A stretch of DNA of 22,324 nucleotides, taken from NCBI GenBank assembly GCA_051453625.1, contig JBOZIK010000001.1:44312833-44335156 (forward strand), written 5' to 3'. The position numbers and the translations under genes were made by a program. The notes under the pieces are model-generated. The model was given only the letters and a program-made list of their open reading frames with translations. It was not told the origin of the DNA and searched no databases. Positions 7,113 through 18,468 of the stretch are shown piece by piece. The stretch's first letter is position 1. Each line of letters starts with the position of its first letter. The DNA is from Welwitschia mirabilis (lineage: Eukaryota; Gnetophyta; Gnetopsida; Welwitschiales).

Positions 7113-9870
7113 CTAAAACCTTTACCTAGTGGATTAAAATACATTTTTCTAAAAAATGATTTGAACAAACCTTTAATAATTAATAAAAATTATTTTCTTT
7201 ATAAGAATTAAGTTTAATCTCTCTTTTATAATTTAAGGTAAATGCATTTACTTGGTTCCATAAAGATTTGATAGCCATTCCTATCTCAATTATTCAACAT
7301 AAAATCTATCTTGAGGATAATGCAAAACCCATTAGATAACTCCAACATAGAGTTAATTTAGCACTTAAGTAAGTTGTTAAAGATGAAATCATAAAATTAA
7401 TAGATGTTAAAATCATTTATGTCATAGTTCATTGTGAATGGATCAACCCTTTAATAGTAGTACCTAAGAAAAGTGGGAAATAGAGGATGTGGAAAGATTT
7501 TTAGAAAATTAAATGAAGTAACTAAAAAACATCATTATCCTTTACATTTTCTTGATTAGATAATTAATAAAATTCAAGGACATACATTTTATTATTTTCT
7601 TGATCGATATAATAGTTACAATTAGGTTTGTATTACTAGTGAGGACTAAGTCAAAACTACTTTTACCTCATTTTTGGTACTTTTACTTTTTGATGCATGC
7701 CTTTTGGACTTTGTAATTCTTGTAGTACTTTTTAGCATGCTATGATGGTTATTTTTTTCTGAGATGTTAGAGAATTTGATAGAAATTTTTATATATTACT
7801 TCTTTATTTATGCTAAAACCTTTAAACCAAATTTAAAATGATTAGAGAAAGTCCTTGATACATGCATTTCTAGTAGTTTACATTTGAGTTGGGAAAAAAG
7901 TTTTTTTAAATTAAAAGTGGGATTGTTTTAGATTATCATATTTCAAAATAGGGGATTAGAATGAGCCCTAAAAAGTTGATATTATTTAAAACCTAAATTC
8001 CCCTACTAATATAAAATAGATTACCTATTTTCTTGGTTATTATGGTTTTTATCATTAATTTATTCATGGTTATGCAAACATTTATAAACCCTTTTACTCG
8101 TTACTAGAGAATTAATCCTATCAGCTTGTTTTTCATAGAATTAAATGTAAAACTTCTTATGCTTCTATTATAATGGGATCTGATTGGGAAAAAGATTTTG
8201 AATTGATATGTGGTGCTAAGAATTTTTCTATGGGTGGGGTAATTTGTCAAAAATTAGAAAATGATTTTAAAGTTATATCTTATCATAGGAAATCTCTATC
8301 TAAAACTTAAATGAATTACATTACTATAGATAAGGAAATATTAGCAATTATCTTTGCTTTAATATGATTAGAAATTATCTTTTGAAATTTCATATAAATG
8401 TTTATACTAATCATGTTGTGATTTATTACCTTATGAATAAGAAAGATTCTAGTACTAAATCGATCAAAAGGGTCCTCTTATGTAAGAATTTAACTTGACC
8501 ATTATTGATAAAATAGGGAAGCATAATTATATTACTAATCATTTCTATTGTCTTTCTTATTTTATTAATGATTCTGTTACTGATGATTCTTTTCTAAATG
8601 AGCAACTTTTTACTATATCTTCTACTCATCCTCCACCTTGATATGCTGATATTGTTAATTACCTTGTTACCATGAAAACACCATAGCATTGGACTTGTAA
8701 TCAATACAAACCTTTTTTTCATAGAATAGATGATTATAAGTGGATAAAACCACATTTGTATCATAGGTATAAAGACCAAATTATGCAAAAATGGATGCCT
8801 GATGGGGAAAAATCTAAAATCCTTAATTGTTATCATGGTGGTATTTGTAGAGGTCAATTTAGTAGATAGAAAATGGATATGAAAACTCCTTGTTTTAGTT
8901 TCTATTGGCCTACTTATTTTTAGGATTCTTTTGATTTTTCTAGAAGATGTGATTCTTGTTAGTATTATGGTATCCTTAGTTGTGTTTAGCAGATATCCCT
9001 TAGATCTATCCTTAAATGTAAACCTTTTGAATATTTGGGTATTAATTTTATAGACCCTATTCACCTAGCTTCTCATAATAAACATTACATTTTAGTGGTT
9101 GTAGATTATGTTAATAAATGGGTTGAAGCTATTCCTACTTTTTTGAATGATGTCTAGAACTTATATTTTTTAGAGATTTGGTTTTATTAAGATTATCATT
9201 AGTGATCAAGAAGCTTATTTTATTAATCAACTTTTTAGAAAACTTCTTTTGTTAAGTGGAATAGAACATAGAGTAGCTTATACGTATCATCCTCAGATCA
9301 ATGGACAAGCTACAAATGCAAATAAATAAATTAAGAAAATGTTGCAAAAACTTATCTTTGTTAATATGAAATATTGGGCTTATAATCTTAATGATGTTCT
9401 TTAGTCTTACCATACTACTTATCCTAGTTCTCTTAGTTTTTTACCTTATGAACTTATGTATGAAAAAGTTTGTGTTTTACTTGTTGATGTATGCTATAAC
9501 TCTTATCATACTTCTTATCAACTTAATCTTGTGGATATTTATAAAAATCTTAAACATAAAACCCAATTAAACCATCTTGATAAAAAATTTACTCATGCTA
9601 TACATCATCAATTAATATATAAAGCCTAAGATAAGTTTAAAAATCATAAAGAGTTGCTTTATAAAAAGTTTGAACCTAGCCAACTTATCCTTTTATATAA
9701 TACTAGAGTACATATTTTGAATAATATGTTGATCTCTAAATGATTAGGTATTTATCTTCTAGATAAAGTGCATTCTAATGGCTTTAATAAAATTTCTGAC
9801 TTAGAGACTAAGAAGATTCAAAACATTAATGGGAAATAGTTAAAACTATATGAAGGATCTTTTGATGTAA
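7113..9870 (+). pseudogene. Broken Ty3/gypsy pol (reverse transcriptase, RNase H, integrase), Athila/Tat-like
   Basis: This is the remnant of the polyprotein that copies and inserts a gypsy retrotransposon. In order: the pre-RT motif LKPLPS (about 7113); RT with VVPKKSG and YFLDRY, its first catalytic Asp kept (7602-7604); FGTFTF and CMPFGLCN (about 7675-7735); the catalytic box reads FIYY at 7788-7799 where FMDD is expected; then GIVLDYHISK. RNase H follows around 8150-8560, with SDWEKDFELICGA and the DKEILAIIFAL stretch. The integrase region starts near 8590 with YADIVNYLV, then zinc-finger remnants, and a core with VVVDYVNKWVEAIP. The first catalytic Asp is Asn (9044-9046), the second is kept (9204-9206), and the Glu after HPQ-NGQA is Thr (9312-9314). 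A C-terminal part continues to about 9870. Frameshifts and many stops disrupt it. No protease or gag lies upstream. Confidence 0.9.
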
Positions 9871-12077
9871 CTGTGAACATGGTTGAAGAACTTGTTTTAG
9901 AGGTTCCTCTTATTGAGGAGTACTTCCATTCTATCATTGTCTAAATTTTTTCTTAGCTTATTCCTTTAGTGGATGTTATGATATTACTTGATCATTTTTT
10001 GAAACTTGACTTATATACTGCTTTATGACATTTTTTATGACTAGTATTCACACTTGGGCATTTTACTGTGGTAAGATTCAATTCACCCAATTTTGAGACA
10101 TTCCCATGTCTATAAACTCTACTTTAAAGGAAGATACCTTAGTTCTTATGATAGTTTTTTAATGGTGTAAGGTCTTTAGTTATTTGAAAGTATTCTTTAT
10201 TTTCTTCTATCTCACTTATTTACCTTCATCTTTTTCAGTGTGATCATGTGGAAATTTTTCCCCAAAAAAAGAAGAAATGAAAAAATAAAATAATAACCAT
10301 ATTCTATTGTATTTTGTACTTAAACAAAAATACATAGTCACCATGATGTTCTATCATAAAAGGGTAAATTTTTCAAAGAGAAACATTTAGTAGTATTAGT
10401 AGATAAGAGAACTCTTGTGGGTTCTTACTTTTTTAACTATGGTTATACTTCCCTCATTATGGAAAAGTTATAATAAACTTTGAGGCTATAGAAGACGTGA
10501 TGTTCCTGATGTTATCAAAGGCATTGCTTAATTCCTAGAATCTTAGTATTCCTACATGATTATTTTACTTTTAAGGATTTGGGTGTGTTTATAAGATGTG
10601 AGAAGATGATTTATTTTTGAGTAGCTTTTGATTTTATCATTTATTATTCTAAGTTATTGAGTTTGGTATCACCACAATCACTACCTTTTTAGTGTAACTT
10701 TATGGAGTTTATACATTTTATCATGATTTTTTACTCAGGTGAGTTTATGATGTCTTCCTTAGGGGCTTGCTAGCTTAGAATTTAGGATAGGTAAGCAATA
10801 TTATCCTTGTTCTTTATGTTAATTTTCATTTTAATTTTTTTTGGTTTTTTTAGTTTATTATTTCAAAGTCATTTTTGCATTTTATCATCTTTACTTAGAG
10901 CCTTATCATTTAGTAGTTTTCTTATTATTCATTCATGCATATCGTTTTCAGTTAGCATTTAAATTAATCAAAATATGTTTTACATTTTATAACTTTTGTG
11001 AGATTCCTTGTACCTTTTAAAGTTCTATGCTTTATTTTGCTTTATCTTAGTTCAAAGACATTCATTTAGTTTTATTATTGGCTTTTAACTAGTTAGTTTA
11101 TTTTCTTTAGCCATAGTTTTCTTTTGTTTTGAGTTTTTAACACTTCATTCTAATTTTTCATGATTTTCTTTCTCATTTCCTATTTTTTTAAGCTTTTTAA
11201 TAAAATTTGATACTTTGATGATCATATCTAAGCCTAACTTTCTTGGCTGACATCTTTATTTTTGAAAATATTTTCATAGTCCCATCATTCACTTAGTCAT
11301 TCAGATGATACCAGGTGGACGAAAATCTAATTTTTCTGAGAGCTATCTTAGGGCTATCGTTTAGAAAATATGATAAGACGATAGCATGATAAGAACATGG
11401 ATTATACTTATTATTTTAAGAGGCAATGATCTCTTTAGACCTTGCTAACACCCTATATTTTTTTCTACTTATTTTCACATCCAAATTTATAAGTTTTTAT
11501 TGAATTTCTCAAAATGAGGTATTTTTTCTCCCTTTTGTTTTTTAATTTTTTCTTCTATTTTTTAGTCTTCCAACGCATAGATTTAACGTACGTTTATTAC
11601 TTTTTCATGATTTTTAATTTAGAACTTACAAATTTCATTTTTAATACATATTTTCAAAGTTATGATTAGTTATGCACTTTCCTAGAAAATTCTAATTTTT
11701 CATCTTTCACACTCATTTGCTCAGAAACTATAAGTTAAAATGTAGTGTTACTTTAGGAAAAATTGATTAGTTTGATGTTTTCTATGATTATATTAGATTA
11801 GATTTTTCATTTGAGCACTTCTAAGTTTTACTATGTGTGGGGCCCACTTAAAACACTACTTTTTTATTTTTTGTGCATTTTACACTTTTCTTCTCATAAC
11901 TAGATAATATGGGATGTATTGACACTTTTAAAGGGGGTAGGACATATTTTTATTATTTTTCTTTTTTTAATTGATTTTGTGGGCCATTGTGCATTGATGT
12001 AATGTATTTGACATGTCTATCTAATGTTAGTGTATTTTTGGTTAAGTAGGCCCCATACACATACATCTAGATAGGTT
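9871..12077 (+). other. Long T-rich spacer after gypsy pol
   Basis: There is no convincing ORF here. The plus strand is markedly T-rich from about 10140 to 11650, with an A-rich island at 10261-10300. Near 10082-10135 a GACATTCCCATGTCTA motif and a purine stretch AAAGGAAGATA resemble the decayed purine-tract context of Athila/Tat elements. A similar motif is at 10759-10791. A perfect 8-bp inverted repeat lies at 11353-11385. The stretch is probably the non-coding interval between pol and the second ORF of the same element. Confidence 0.45.
11353..11385. repeat. Inverted repeat GCTATCGT / ACGATAGC
   Basis: Perfect 8-base arms at 11353-11360 and 11378-11385 flank a 17-base loop, with two CpGs preserved in an otherwise CpG-poor region. 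It could form a small hairpin. The function is unknown. Confidence 0.5.
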
Positions 12078-13086
12078 GAGGCTAAGGCTAATGTTGTAAA
12101 ATAGGAGATGGGCATATTAGTACCACCAAAGATTGAGCGTGTGAATTCGGTGCATCCTCCACCTCAACATGATGTTCTATGATGATATAGATAACTACCA
12201 TTCATGTTTAGCAACATTTTGGAGATTTCATGAGCTAGATAGATCTTGAGGTTGATTACAAGCTCTCAGATCTTTAACATTAGTGGATTATAGATATAAA
12301 TGGGTTATATTATGTACCTGAGATAAGAGAGTTCTATGATACCATGCATATAGAGCATTGTCTAGATTATGGTGGCCACTTAGTAGAAATGATTATAGTA
12401 TATATTCAGGACCATGAGATTTCTATACTCCCATCCCATATCATAGTAGTTATAGATGTAAGTGGGCTTAGGAGTTTACATATTCATTATACTATAGGGA
12501 CCCAAGAGTGTTATGCATATGGCACTGCATTAAGCATACCAGCTAATTTGATGATAGATAGATAAGGAGTTATTATCACAAAGTTGACCCCCACATATAG
12601 AGTACTTCATAAAAGACTAGTCCATAACATTAGTCCATTATTTCATGACTATCATAATATAGTTGTATACTTACAAATTCTAGTAACTTTTAGGCATGAA
12701 GAGCATATGGATTTACTGACCTTCATTTGGAAGAGACATAGGTCGATGGTCAAGGGATGACAATTGTAGGCTCTAGGTTATCCATGCCTTCTCTTAGCCT
12801 TATTTAGATGACTTGGAATAATAGAGCCCATGTATGAGTGATTCTTTTCTCATATNNNNNNNNNNTGGGCATATAGGTACTAGAATAGACAAAGCGACCT
12901 CAGGTACAGAGATGTGTGATTAGGGCTACACTTAAGCAGATATAGGCCCTCCTGGCAGAGACTACTAAGACCATCATAGATTTCATAGATTATGGTATCC
13001 AAACATTAAATCATAGGATCTAGGCTCTAGATTTGAGAACTCAGACATTAGAGCAGAGGATCTTAATAGTTGAGAGGAGAGGCTAG
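12078..13086 (+). pseudogene. Degenerate second ORF, possibly the env-like gene of an Athila/Calypso element
   Basis: A broken frame can be followed on the same strand as pol. It opens with a Lys/Pro-rich stretch (VPPKIERVNS, about 12120), then YVPEIREFYDTM (about 12320-12349), which resembles the REFYAN motif of the plant transposon-protein domain. The longest open piece is 12344-12562. Beyond stops, RVLHKRLVHNISPLFHDY and a Ala-Leu-Gly-Tyr-Pro stretch (to about 12830) resemble the rest of that domain. After a 10-N gap (12856-12865) comes a heptad-like tail with LNHRI and LEQRI, a likely coiled coil. In Athila and Calypso elements a gene with this kind of domain follows pol and has been called env-like. 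The assignment rests on remembered motifs and position. It could be an unrelated transposon gene. Not functional. Confidence 0.4.
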
Positions 13087-13367
13087 CACTCTCAATACTA
13101 AGTCATTAACATGCATAAGTGCATTGTCTCTATACAGTAGCATGTTACAATAGACATTCTACAGGCTATTCATGTTGAGAAAGATAAGATGATTTATTAC
13201 ATTTCAACATCATTGAACCTCCATTTTCTTACTACTCCTAAGCATCCTTCCTTTTTTACCCCTACATCTGAGCTAGCTACCCAGATAAAGTTCATTATAT
13301 GATGATAAGGGTAGTGATTTTATCATAATTTGTAAATCCCCTTCTATGTATTATTGTATTGAAACAC

Positions 13368-13406
<39 letters not shown>

Positions 13407-14086
13407 CATTTTTTGAGTTTAGCATGGTGTAACTTTTTATGTATTCTTTATGATTATCTTCCTTTTTTATGTGTTATGATAAGAATTGATTTTATTTGGG
13501 CTATCTTTTTAGTCATTATTATATATTTCAGCGGAGGGCTTTTAATTATAAATGCATTAACTGATTATTTATCTAAAAAAATCTATCATAGGTTTATGTT
13601 TTCCAAGACCATTTTTTAATCCTTTTATCCCTTCTATCATCCAAACGACAACCTAAATAATGGTATGACTAGTTACTCATTCAAGTGAAATGTTCCATTT
13701 TCTGATTTTTCATAATCCAATCTGTATCTCTGAGATTTTTGAAAAATTTTCTAAGCTATTCAATAACTTAGTTGTTTTTATTATTGAATAAGTTGGCTTA
13801 CAATCATGATTTACTACCTCACTTTATTAGGAAATGATAAGGCTAAGTAGGGGATTACATTACGTTACTAACTTGTGTATATTTAATAGGATATTTTTAG
13901 TAGTTTTTTAGGATATTAGATAGGTTTATCCTATATTTCTATGATAAGGGAGAGATGAGATGAAAGATATAAAAACATGCAATCTCCATGACATTTTACA
14001 GCATTTAGAGTAGTTCACAATACTTTCTATTTTGAAGTAAAATCACTACAAACATTGAGGCTAATGCATTAGATTAACATTTGTAA
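13087..14086 (+). other. Non-coding stretch with a microsatellite, before the gypsy LTR
   Basis: I see no gene. It contains an AT microsatellite (13370-13401) and a motif at 13629-13664 that is similar to one in the leader of the right-hand gypsy element (19874-19909). The 5' boundary of the LTR that ends at 14961 may lie inside this stretch, but I could not place it. Confidence 0.4.
13370..13401. repeat. (TA)16 microsatellite
   Basis: This is an uninterrupted 32-bp run of alternating T and A. It is the only perfect dinucleotide repeat of this length that I noticed in the window. Confidence 0.95.
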
Positions 14087-14104
14087 AAGCCTATCATCGA
14101 CCTC

Positions 14105-14130
14105 ATCATCTGGATGACTCTACAGATGAT
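14105..14130. repeat. U3 inverted repeat ATCATCTG / CAGATGAT
   Basis: Perfect 8-base arms at 14105-14112 and 14123-14130 flank a 10-base loop. An outer pair, CTATCATC and GATGATAG, overlaps it. It lies in the promoter-proximal part of gypsy LTR copy 1. Confidence 0.6.
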
Positions 14131-14213
14131 AGAATAGTTGAAGCCAATGAGAATGCTGACTATGATTAATGTGGTAAATGACATGGAATACTTATGAGAT
14201 GGCATCATCCCCT

Positions 14214-14243
14214 ATATCATCTGAATAATCATAAGGATGATAT
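14214..14243. repeat. U3 inverted repeat ATATCATC / GATGATAT
   Basis: Perfect 8-base arms at 14214-14221 and 14236-14243 flank a 14-base loop. Its right end is about 121 bp upstream of the decayed TATA position of this LTR (near 14364). The palindrome in copy 2 has the same distance to TATA. Confidence 0.6.
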
Positions 14244-14961
14244 GAATTATAATGTTCCACTAAACATTCACCTAACCTTTTCTAATTATCTATGTATCTT
14301 TTGTGTGGCTATTAAGGTTGTGTTTATTCCTATTTATCTATTTTGTTATTTGTGTATCTATTGTTAATAAGTATGAATTCTACCCTTGACTCCATCTTAT
14401 TTTTGCTTAGATTGAAAATTCTTATGAGAAGAGATCAAAGGATTAAAAATTCATCCTTAGTAGTTACAGAGAGACATATTTCTTGGTGTTTGGTTGTGAT
14501 TTCTCCATTGAGGTATAACTAATTGGTAACATGAATGTGATTTAATTAATATAAAGAACTTTTTTTCATTTCCTATGCTTGTTTTTACTTATCTCTTATA
14601 GTTTATATTACTTTTAATTTAGTGACAGCTTCTTGAGTGATATAGGTTATGAGGGTAACCTTTCTCAAGATTGAGCATTATTATTTTAGATGCATTATTC
14701 CTTTTTTCTTTACTAAATTAGCTTTGCACAAGTATGTTGCATTATGATTTTCTGCATTCTAATTTATTTCTATTGCTAGAATACATAGGTGTTTCTCATT
14801 GAAATTAATTCTCTTTCTTCTAGCTTGAGCCTTTAATGGTTATGACATTCAGGTCCACTCTTGTTTATATTTTTATGATGTGTTATGCAAGATATCTATT
14901 TTATTTGTGAATGATAAGATCTTCATGAGTGTAATCATTTGTATAAATAAGCATCATAATA

Positions 14962-15577
14962 GGTAGCTACATGATTTTCAACCTTTATCTATTAACTTTT
15001 AAATTTCATAAGTATTTGGATTGGAAATTTTGACTGAACCATTAGAATGTACTTTTCCTAAAAGATATTGATCTAACCATTGAGAAGTTAANNNNNNNNN
15101 NNNNNNNNNNNNNNNNNNNNNNNNNNNNNNNNNNNNNNNNNNNNNNNNNNNNNNNNNNNNNNNNNNNNNNNNNNNNNNNNNNNNNNNNNNNNNTGGAGTA
15201 AAATCAATTAGAGGAAAAGAGAGTAAAATGATAAAACTTTAATAGCAAAAATTTTAGAATCCAAACAAGATATAAAGAAGAGACAAATTTTATTGAGAAA
15301 TAATCTTATATTAGAATATTATAAATCATGAGTATCATTATATAATTAATTTAAGGCATAATTCAAATAATGGATCCAAGATGTTTTTAAGGGTTATTAA
15401 GAATAGTTAATAAGATAGAGAAGCTTCTTAAGATTTAACTCTAAGCATGGATTATAATAAAGAAGATAAGGTTTATCCCAATTCAAAATTCCAAGATATT
15501 TCAAGTTATACTTTTGAAAAGGATAATAATTAAAATCATAAGATAAAGTAAACTTGGTAAAAATTCATAAGGTAAAT
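14962..15577. other. Featureless AT-rich stretch with a 102-N gap
   Basis: No gene, RNA or recognisable transposon end is visible. The gap is at 15092-15193. To its right the plus strand becomes rich in A and G. Confidence 0.5.
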
Positions 15578-16236
15578 TCATACTTTAAGTATCAGATGAA
15601 TTTTTAAAAGAAAAATATTGAGAGATAAGAATATACTTTTTGAATTTATGGTTTTTATGAAAGTCAAGAAAAGGTATATGTATTTGAGAATTATATAAAG
15701 CTTTAAAGGAGAATATGAAGAAATTTTATCATTATCAAGATCATAAGGTGATGTGAACATGGAAGTAGAATGAACAAGTCTATCCTCTATTAATTTTGAA
15801 TAAATCTCTATGTGTTCTTTATTGTGTTTATTTCCTTTATGTTATCTTTATCATTATGTTATTGAATTGTTTCTTTACTTTCCTCATGATTATTTTTAAC
15901 TATGTCTTCCTCCTTTTGCTAAGTATTACTTTCATTTTCTAAGTTATTATATTCATAAAGAAGATCATTAAGAGAAATGTGAGTAACATATTCATTATGG
16001 ATTAAAAGTTTTTCAGATTCTTCATAAATGAATTCCTCATCTAGATTTTCTAGTAGTAAATAGATGAAAGGAATATATTCTAATACATAAATATCATCAT
16101 CTAATGAATAATCATCCTCATTCTTATTATTAACAAATTGAGTTGAGTTATTATTGTCTCCCCTTTGGTCATCTTCTAATAATAGAATGTTGAAGTTTAA
16201 TCCAAATTTCATTTTCTCTTTAAAGGCAAGAATCAT
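15578..16236 (-). pseudogene. Unrecognised degenerate reading frame, two pieces
   Basis: The first piece (16236 to 15919, 105 residues) is strongly acidic, with repeated Asp-Asp, Asn-Asn and Glu-rich runs and a NESEKLLI-like stretch, and no cysteine. After a stop, a Glu/Lys-rich tail continues. Shifted in frame, a second piece (15760 to 15578, 60 residues) begins with MFTSPYDLDNDKISSYS and turns hydrophobic. I recognise no family. Composition and the broken frame suggest a decayed transposon gene, but chance ORFs in AT-rich DNA cannot be excluded. Confidence 0.2.
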
Positions 16237-16270
16237 TGTTACTTGTTTCTAAGTTCTCTTCATTTTCCTC

Positions 16271-16337
16271 AAGGTAGGATGTAGTAGGATAGTTTTAATG
16301 ATGCCATTATAAAGGTAGGATGTAGTAGGATGGTTTT
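16271..16337 (+). repeat. 26-bp direct repeat, 25/26 identical
   Basis: The copies at 16271-16296 and 16312-16337 share AAGGTAGGATGTAGTAGGAT and differ at one base. Their starts are 41 bp apart. The near identity contrasts with the heavy decay of the other repeats, so the duplication looks recent. Confidence 0.8.
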
Positions 16338-18038
16338 GTGATTGAATTTGATTAGATAATGATAAGCATGTTTTGTATGCATTCTCAATGATTGGCTATT
16401 GCCATAAACTCAATGAACACCAATAAATTTAGTGTAGAATTATGAACAAACTCAAATTAGATCATAATAAAATACTGAGAAAATAAAGAATAAGCTTTAA
16501 ATTTAATTTATACTATGAAGATAAATCATTTATGTAGTTTCTTCATTCATCTTTTCATTTGTTGAATGGATTTGTTAACATGATCAATGGTTTCATTAGT
16601 TCCTCTATCAATGTTAGGATGTTGAGGCCCTTATAATGTTGATCTTTGCATTGAATTAATTTTCTTGAATTTATAACAAATGGTAAATGGATGATAGAAA
16701 TATTGAGTGGTAAAATTTAAATAAGGCATCTTAGAAGGCTTATTTGTTTGGTAAATTTATCCTTTAAAGTGATACAAGTAATAGGGGGCATAAGTGAACC
16801 AGTACCTAAGTGATCCACATAAAATGCTAGCAGGAGCTTCTCGACATTCTAAAACAAGTGTGTGCATTAAGTAATCTCTAAATAAGAAGGCATCTCCATC
16901 AATGATGATATGCACATTGAGGCTATAGATAAGGCACAGGCTAAAGACACCATTGATATAATATAAAGCAAGCAACTAATAACATATCAAAGGTTCTTTA
17001 GGTGGAAATCCAAGAAAATCACATTATAGTTAAGATAGTTGTAATAATTATAGTTAAATGGAAATTTGATATCTTCTATTAAAACCATCAAAGAACTGAA
17101 ACTTAAATAGATGCTTTATAGATAAAAATAAAGGCATCTTAATTTGAAAAATCACTAACTTCATGTAAAATAGAAAATTAAAACCATTTGGTATTATTCA
17201 AAGTTTCTACACAAGTTGGATAATGGACTTCTTAGGAGTAGAGGTTATTATCATTCTCATTTAATGTTATTTAACATTCCTTGATGATGTTAGTTCTTTT
17301 CCATCCTTGAATCCTTTCACTCATCATATTTTTTATCCCTACTAATAACTAAGACTCTCTATTCATGGTAATTGAGCTTGTATTACCTCATCACTAATAA
17401 ATTTTATCTCAAAATTAATAGTGCCTAGTTTAATAAACTTACAATTTTGCTAACTAGATCATTGTAGTTCCTATAGTTCAAGGTAATCCCTGATACTTAG
17501 AGATCCCTTTTAGATAATCAAATTCAAATTCATATGTAGTCTTATACCTAGCATTGATGCTAATTTGTAAAGTGTGTAGCCTTAACAAATGTTATCATCC
17601 TTTATTTCTACTAAATGTTAATTGCTAATTAGGCTCTTAAATACAACATCTTTTCCTTGATAGCTCTACTAAGCCTTGTGAAGAAGAACATCTTCTTTTA
17701 GATTTTCTTACAGCTAAAACTTTCTAATAGTACATGAATCTCATTAAGTTCTTAACTATGAACATTAGTAAAATGCCTATGTAGTGATCTTGATTTTATT
17801 AGAGGTTAGTATCTCTATTGTACTACCAATTTGTGGTTATTTAATGGGGTTTTATGACTTGTTTTGTAGGAATTTTATAAAGATGTAGCTACCATTTTGA
17901 AGATTTGGAGATACAATAGAAAATCTTGGAAAAGTGTGATTCTTATTCAAACTTTACATATTAAAGGTACTTTCTGATGCATAGAGCTTTGAAGAAGGAT
18001 TATTGACAAATTCTAGATTTCTCCTTCAGAAAAAATCA
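16338..18038. other. Stretch without a supported gene
   Basis: A 72-codon minus-strand ORF (16757-16975) is slightly less AT-rich than its surroundings and encodes a Cys- and aromatic-rich peptide with no recognised motif. I do not call it a gene. The rest shows no transposon ends, RNA genes or repeats that I can support. The start of gypsy LTR copy 2 may lie near the right edge. Confidence 0.4.
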
Positions 18039-18160
18039 AAGAAGACCATCGTTTCCTCCATCATCCTCATGACATGTAAGACGACAACTGCTAATGTGGA
18101 CTACCGAATCGTTATTGAGTCATTATTCTAGATCATCTTTTATAATGTGCTATCATCTTC

Positions 18161-18180
18161 ATTGTCATTTAGATGACAAT
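18161..18180. repeat. U3 palindrome ATTGTCAT / ATGACAAT
   Basis: Perfect 8-base arms (18161-18168 and 18173-18180) flank a 4-base loop. It ends 122 bp before TATA, matching the place of the palindrome in LTR copy 1 although the sequence differs. Confidence 0.65.
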
Positions 18181-18301
18181 CTGAACAACATTGATATGTA
18201 AGCAACTATGATAGTAACCCATAACCATTTTGTCCATTTCTGAGTTGTAAATAAATGTACGTTTTTACACCTACCATTTGTTCTTTTCTGCTATGAGTTG
18301 T

Positions 18302-18310
18302 TATAAATAA
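18302..18310 (+). promoter_or_regulatory. TATA box of gypsy LTR copy 2
   Basis: TATAAATAA is followed about 30-40 bp later by a CTTCTTCTCATC stretch where transcription could begin. LTR copy 1 has TTAATAAG at the aligned position. Confidence 0.55.
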
Positions 18311-18468
18311 ACCTCCCTTTGACTCTTCTTCTCATCTTTGTTGCACCAGAAATTCTTGTGATAGGAAATTAAAGGATAAAAGATTCATCTTAAGTATTAC
18401 AAAAAGACATGCACTTGGTGGAGGGTTATGTATCCTCCATTGAGACCTGGTTTTTTTATAACCAATAT

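Larger units (their letters stand above)
14087..14961 (+). repeat. Gypsy LTR, copy 1 (probable 3' LTR of the middle element)
   Basis: This is homologous to the LTR at 18039-19477. Shared blocks include the palindrome-bearing U3 (14105-14243), the stretch before AAAATTCTTATGAG (about 14410), the TCCATTGAG block near 14505, the R/U5 block at 14585-14660 and the block around TATGCAAGATATCTATTTTA (about 14890). It ends near 14961, matching the ACAACA end of copy 2. No primer binding site follows, and gypsy pol and the second ORF precede it on the same strand, so it is best read as a 3' LTR. The 5' boundary is uncertain. Confidence 0.6.

Noticed and set aside
8594-9064. 156-codon minus-strand ORF
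   Set aside because: It is the antisense shadow of the gypsy integrase region, which has clear family motifs on the plus strand.
11838-11848. GTGGGGCCCAC, which contains a TCP-factor-like GGGCCCAC site
   Set aside because: It is a single short match with no gene or promoter nearby.
13359-13619. 86-codon ORF starting in the TA microsatellite
   Set aside because: The N-terminus is a Tyr-Ile repeat from the microsatellite and the rest is a hydrophobic translation of T-rich DNA without motifs.
14955-14985. Possible primer binding site after gypsy LTR copy 1
   Set aside because: GGTAGCTACATG does not match the Asp-tRNA site beyond chance, so this LTR is treated as a 3' LTR.
16757-16975. 72-codon minus-strand ORF with Cys and aromatic residues
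   Set aside because: No motif, no neighbour and no regulatory signal support it. Chance is as likely.
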